From the NCBI GenBank assembly GCA_023413605.1, contig JAEZPL010000700.1, positions 1 through 10,435 of the forward strand: DNA of 10,435 nt. Direction: 5' to 3'. Below are positions 6,964 through 10,435 of the stretch, one piece after another (the first letter of the stretch is position 1; each line of letters begins with the position of its first letter). Made by a program: the position numbers and the translations under genes. The notes below the pieces were generated by a model. It was not told the origin of the DNA. It did not search any database and was given only the letters and a program-made list of their open reading frames with translations. Origin of the DNA: Pseudomonadota bacterium (GTDB lineage Bacteria; Pseudomonadota; Alphaproteobacteria; Azospirillales; Azospirillaceae).

Positions 6964-9900
6964 ATGGCTGCGGGTGGAACACTGACACTGGCGCCCGGTA
7001 GCGGCGACTACGTCTTTACGAGTTCAGACGTCTGGTCCGGAGTCAAAGGAACCGGAACGCGCGGCGTCGTGCTCACCTCGGCCGGTGCCACCCTCTCCGT
7101 GTCAAACCTCGAACGCATCACTGGCGGCTACAGCCCAACGCAAGATGTGATCTCGCTCGCGACGGCGGGGAACACCATGACGGTCAGCGGTCTGGAGACG
7201 CTGATCGGTTCCAGCGGCAACGACCGGATCGTGCTGGTCAGTTCCGGTACTCGCGGCAACACCTTGATGGTGGAGTCGGTCGAGACGCTGATCGGCACAA
7301 CCAATGCGGCCGACGTTATTACCCTGTCCGACATCGGCAACACGATGTCGGTGGCTTATCTGAACTCGATCGCGGGTGGCAGCGGCAAGGATGTTATCAC
7401 ATTCGGTGCCGACGGGGCCGTGGGAACCACCGTCGCGATCAGCAACATCGAAACCATCGTTGGATCGAGCGGGATCGATGTCATTGGAACCATTGCGGGA
7501 AAATCCAACACCGTCAGCCTGGAATCCATCGAGTATTACATTGGCGCAGGCTCGCTGAAAGATGTGGTCACGCTCGCCACTGCGGGCAACACCATCGGCG
7601 TCGTGCACGTGGATACGCTGATTGGCTCGTCCGGTCATGACGTCGTGACGACAGCCTTCAAGGTCGGCGGGCTGGATACGGCGTCAGCAGGCGTCACAAT
7701 TGCTGTGTCACAGGTCGAAACGCTCGTCGGCGGCACCTCGGGGCGAACCACCGGGATTCTTCTGGACGACGGCAACACGATTACTGTCGCAAGCCTGTCC
7801 ACGCTTATCGGCAGCGGCGGCAACGATGTCGTCAATATGACGCTGTTGGACGGCACGCCAATCCTTGGCAATGGCCCCATCGGGTGGGCCACCACCGGCA
7901 GCACGATGCGCGTCGAAGCGATCGAGACGCTGACCGGTACGAGCGGTGACGATACGATCATCGCGCTGAGAAACACCGGATCGACGATCAGCGTCGCGTC
8001 CGTGGAAAACCTGATCGGCAATTCGGGGAATGACGTTGCGATACTGGCGGCTGGCGGGAACACCGTCGCGGTCGAAGCGATGGAGACGATCACCGGCGGC
8101 AACGGCAACGATGTCGTGTCCGTGCGGACAAACCGGGGAGCGACAATCGCTGTTTCGAGCGTTGAAACCCTGATCGGGAACAGCGGCAGAGACGTTGCCT
8201 TCCTGACCGATGCCTCCGGAACCGTCTTCGTGTCCGGGTTCGAAACGGTCTACATCGGGGGGCAGGCGCTGGAACTCGATGGCACGGGTCGCACGCTGAT
8301 CTTCCCGATTGCCCTGCCCGCGCCCTCCGCCCCGGTCCTGGATGCCGGCTCGGACAGCGGAGTCCAAGGCGATCTGTTGACGAACGATGCGACGCCAACG
8401 CTGACCGGCACGGTGGCCGCGGGAACCGTCGTCAATCTGTATGGCAACGGTACATTTCTTGGAACCGGCACCGCCGATGGCGATGGCAAATGGTCGATCA
8501 CCCCCAACACCCCTCTCACCGATGGCGTGTGGACGCTGACCGCGAAATCGTCCGCGTCCGGGTTCGAGAGCGGCGCGTCCAACGAGTTGCAGATCACCAT
8601 CGACACCAAGGCTCCGGCCGCTCCGTCGGTGACCAGCGCGGCGTTGACCAACAGCACCACGCCGATCATCAGCGGCACGGCGGAGGCTGGCAGCACGGTG
8701 ACCGTCATGGTTGGCGGCGCGACCTACACCACCACCGCCACTGGCGGAAACTGGTCGGTCAACCTCGCCACCGCCACGCCGGTGACCGGCACGCTCGGCC
8801 TGAACGTCAACGGCACCAACGCCGTCTCGGCCACGGCCAGGGACGGTGCCGGAAACGTCTCCACGGCCGGCACGCAGACGCTGACCATCGACACCACTGT
8901 GCCCGATGCGCCGGCGGTCACCTCGGCGACATTGACCAAGAACGCCGTACCGGTGCTGACCGGCACGGCGGAAGCGGGCAGCACCGTGACGGTGACGGTG
9001 GGTGGCGCCACCTACACCACCATCGCCACCGGCGGGAACTGGAGCATCGACCTTGCCACCGCCACGCCGGTGACGGGCACGCTGTCGCTCAACACCAACG
9101 GTGCCAACACCGTCTCTGCCACCGCCACCGACGCGGCCGGGAACGTCTCCACGGCCGGCACGCAGACCCTGACCATCGATACCACGCGGCCCGACGCGCC
9201 GACGATCACATCGACGCTGAGCAAGGATGCAGCGCCGGTGATCTCGGGCACGGCGGAGGCGGGCAGCACGGTCACCGTGACGGTCGGCGGGGCGACCTAC
9301 TCCACCACCGCGACGGGCGGAAACTGGTCGGTCAACCTCGCCACCGCCACGCCGGTGTCCGGCACGCTGAGCCTGGACGTCAACGGGAACAACATTATCT
9401 CGGCCACCGCTGCCGATGCCGCCGGCAATGTCTCCACCGCCGGCACGCAGACGCTGACCATCGACACCACGCCGCCCAATGCGCCGGTGGTCATCTCGGC
9501 GGCGTTGACCAACAGCGCGGCGCCGGTGATCGGGGGAACTGCGGAGGCGGGCAGCACGGTCACCGTGACGGTAGGCGGGGCGACCTACACCACCACCGCG
9601 ACGGGCGGAAACTGGTCGGTCAATCTCGCCACGGCGACCCCGGCCAGCGGCACGCTGTCGCTCAACACCAACGGCACCAACGCCGTTTCGGTCATCTCCA
9701 CCGATGCCGCCGGCAATGTCTCCGCCGCCGGCACGCAGACGCTGACCATCGACACCACGTTGCCCGATGCGCCGGTGGTCACATCGACGGCGTTGACCAA
9801 GAATACCGCACCGGTGCTGACCGGCACGGCGGAGGCCGGGAGCGTTGTGACGGTGACGATCGGCGGCGCCACCTACACCACGACCGCCACCGGTGGCGCG

Positions 9901-10435
9901 TGGAGCATCGACCTCGCCACGGCAACGCCGGCCAGCGGCACGCTGGCGCTCGACACCAACGGGGCCAACGCGGTCTCGGCCACGGCCAGGGACGGTGCCG
10001 GCAACGTCTCCGCCGCCGGCACGCAGACCCTGACCATCGACACCACGCCCCCGTCGGCTCCGGCCTTCACGTCGGGGACGCTGACGAACAACGCGGCTCC
10101 GGTGATCGGCGGCACGGCGGAGGACGGCAGCACGGTCACGGTGACCGTGGGCGGCGCGACCTACACCACCATCGCGACCGGTGGCGCGTGGAGCATCGAC
10201 CTCGCCACGGCGACGCCGGTGACCGGCACGCTGGTGCTCGACACCAACGGCGCCAACGCCGTTTCGGCCACCGCCAGGGATGGTGCCGGCAACGTCTCCT
10301 CCACCGGCACCCAGACGCTGACCATCGACACGACGCTTCCCAACGCTCCCGCGATCACCTCGGCGGCGCTGACGAACAATGCGGCTCCGACAATCGGCGG
10401 AACGGCGGACGCCGACAGCACGGTCACGGTGACGG
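6964..10435 (+). CDS. Giant repetitive surface protein/adhesin: RTX-like units plus tandem bacterial Ig-like domains (3' end outside window)
   Basis: I read the frame codon by codon and found no stop from ATG 6964 to the window edge, giving at least 1157 codons. Residues 1-40 form a short Gly/Thr-rich start with no hydrophobic Sec signal. Residues about 41-439 hold about 14 imperfect units, each pairing a NT-x-V-x-x-VETLIG strand with an RTX-like GSSGNDVV turn. Residues about 452-548 form a divergent Ig-like domain (NDATPTLTGTV, DGDGKWSIT, TIDT). From residue 549 on, nearly identical 96-residue Ig-like domains follow in tandem, with the pattern PDAP-x-x-TS, GTAEAGSTVTVTVGGA, GGNWS, DAAGNVS, TLTIDTT. 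They resemble the Big_6/BapA-type domains of giant biofilm adhesins. The missing N-terminal signal, the RTX-like turns and the repeats suggest type I secretion with a C-terminal signal and perhaps Ca2+-stiffened domains; this is inferred, since the C-terminus is not visible. It has its own strong ribosome site and is divergent from the TPR-glycosyltransferase gene. Confidence 0.9.
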   Translation, partial: MAAGGTLTLAPGSGDYVFTSSDVWSGVKGTGTRGVVLTSAGATLSVSNLERITGGYSPTQDVISLATAGNTMTVSGLETLIGSSGNDRIVLVSSGTRGNTLMVESVETLIGTTNAADVITLSDIGNTMSVAYLNSIAGGSGKDVITFGADGAVGTTVAISNIETIVGSSGIDVIGTIAGKSNTVSLESIEYYIGAGSLKDVVTLATAGNTIGVVHVDTLIGSSGHDVVTTAFKVGGLDTASAGVTIAVSQVETLVGGTSGRTTGILLDDGNTITVASLSTLIGSGGNDVVNMTLLDGTPILGNGPIGWATTGSTMRVEAIETLTGTSGDDTIIALRNTGSTISVASVENLIGNSGNDVAILAAGGNTVAVEAMETITGGNGNDVVSVRTNRGATIAVSSVETLIGNSGRDVAFLTDASGTVFVSGFETVYIGGQALELDGTGRTLIFPIALPAPSAPVLDAGSDSGVQGDLLTNDATPTLTGTVAAGTVVNLYGNGTFLGTGTADGDGKWSITPNTPLTDGVWTLTAKSSASGFESGASNELQITIDTKAPAAPSVTSAALTNSTTPIISGTAEAGSTVTVMVGGATYTTTATGGNWSVNLATATPVTGTLGLNVNGTNAVSATARDGAGNVSTAGTQTLTIDTTVPDAPAVTSATLTKNAVPVLTGTAEAGSTVTVTVGGATYTTIATGGNWSIDLATATPVTGTLSLNTNGANTVSATATDAAGNVSTAGTQTLTIDTTRPDAPTITSTLSKDAAPVISGTAEAGSTVTVTVGGATYSTTATGGNWSVNLATATPVSGTLSLDVNGNNIISATAADAAGNVSTAGTQTLTIDTTPPNAPVVISAALTNSAAPVIGGTAEAGSTVTVTVGGATYTTTATGGNWSVNLATATPASGTLSLNTNGTNAVSVISTDAAGNVSAAGTQTLTIDTTLPDAPVVTSTALTKNTAPVLTGTAEAGSVVTVTIGGATYTTTATGGAWSIDLATATPASGTLALDTNGANAVSATARDGAGNVSAAGTQTLTIDTTPPSAPAFTSGTLTNNAAPVIGGTAEDGSTVTVTVGGATYTTIATGGAWSIDLATATPVTGTLVLDTNGANAVSATARDGAGNVSSTGTQTLTIDTTLPNAPAITSAALTNNAAPTIGGTADADSTVTVT
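7084..8280 (+). repeat. About 14 RTX-like units of about 27 residues in the N-terminal part of the giant protein
   Basis: The consensus is roughly NT-hydrophobic-x-V-x-x-VETLIG, then G-S-S-G-N-D-V-V-T-L and a short turn ending in G. Most units are 26-29 residues. One near 7580-7685 is longer by about 8 residues and one near 7780-7905 by about 15. Two carry an exact RTX nonapeptide GGxGxDxUx (7375-7401, GGSGKDVIT; 8095-8121, GGNGNDVVS); the others usually have Ser for the second Gly, and some lose the Asp turn. DNA identity between units is low, so they are old. The layout suggests a beta-solenoid in which each unit is about one coil; that is inferred. Confidence 0.75.
8317..8607 (+). repeat. 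Single divergent bacterial Ig-like domain at the junction
   Basis: About 97 residues with the bacterial Ig-like pattern NDATPTLTGT, LYGNGTFLGTGTADGDGKWSI, DGVWTLTAK and a closing TIDT. It has the same length class as the domains after it but belongs to a different sequence subtype (LYG-x-GTFLG instead of VTVGGATYTT). It links the RTX-like region to the uniform Ig array. Confidence 0.7.
8608..10435 (+). repeat. Tandem array of near-identical 288-bp Ig-like domain repeats (six full, one partial)
   Basis: Taking the codon after each TIDT as boundary, units are 8608-8895, 8896-9183, 9184-9468, 9469-9756, 9757-10044 and 10045-10332, with a seventh running off the edge from 10333. All are 288 bp except the third (285 bp, one codon missing after TS). 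Long stretches such as the TAEAGST and GTQTLTIDT segments are almost unchanged at the DNA level. A hand count of the fourth unit gives about 30% Ser plus Thr, and the units shown contain no Cys. Variable blocks are shuffled between units, which points to recombination among repeats. Confidence 0.92.

Noticed and set aside
6765..6988. Short minus-strand frames of about 62-66 codons in the divergent region
   Set aside because: They overlap the ribosome site and start of the giant gene, have no Shine-Dalgarno sequence, and their composition is not protein-like.
7102..8367. Minus-strand frames under the RTX-like region giving Asp/Arg-rich repetitive peptides
   Set aside because: The periodicity is inherited from the sense repeats. 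The sense frame is continuous, has a strong ribosome site and meaningful repeats.
8724..10427. Row of regularly spaced minus-strand frames of about 88-95 codons beneath the Ig-like repeats
   Set aside because: Their equal spacing and near-identical sequence simply mirror the 288-bp sense repeats, with an antisense stop recurring once per unit. They look hydrophobic only because Thr/Gly/Ala/Val codons read backwards that way. No ribosome sites or promoters were seen.
8608..10435. Periodic repeats as a CRISPR or satellite array
   Set aside because: The unit is 288 bp, in frame, and encodes a known protein fold; there are no short repeats with unique spacers.

Overview
The window looks like chromosome or megaplasmid DNA of a high-GC alphaproteobacterium. 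The very GC-rich codon use, the clustered TPR-glycosyltransferases and the large Ig/RTX-like surface protein fit Azospirillum or a related member of the Rhodospirillales. That placement is inference; no rRNA or other marker gene is present.

Layout. Positions 1-5223 hold three plus-strand genes packed as one transcription unit. The first is the 3' part of a TPR protein with a GT9-like transferase domain. The second (TTG start, 11-nt overlap) is a TPR plus GT4-type transferase. The third (ATGA overlap) is a TPR plus GT41 (SPINDLY/OGT-type) transferase. A fourth, minus-strand gene ends 3 nt from the third. It is again a TPR plus GT9-like protein, a distant paralogue of the first. A roughly 370-nt divergent intergenic region follows, with an AT-rich core that contrasts sharply with its surroundings. 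From 6964 to the window edge runs one uninterrupted plus-strand reading frame of at least 1157 codons. It encodes a giant repetitive protein: a short N-terminus without a Sec signal, about 14 RTX-like units of roughly 27 residues, one divergent Ig-like domain, then at least six and a half near-identical 96-residue bacterial Ig-like domains.

How the genes may work together. All four transferases have the same plan, an N-terminal TPR superhelix for binding a protein and a C-terminal glycosyltransferase. The neighbouring giant protein is extremely Ser/Thr-rich and looks like a type I-secreted adhesin. The most interesting reading is a cytoplasmic O-glycosylation module that decorates the adhesin (or flagellin) before export. 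The sequence supports the individual parts; the functional link is inference from proximity and architecture.
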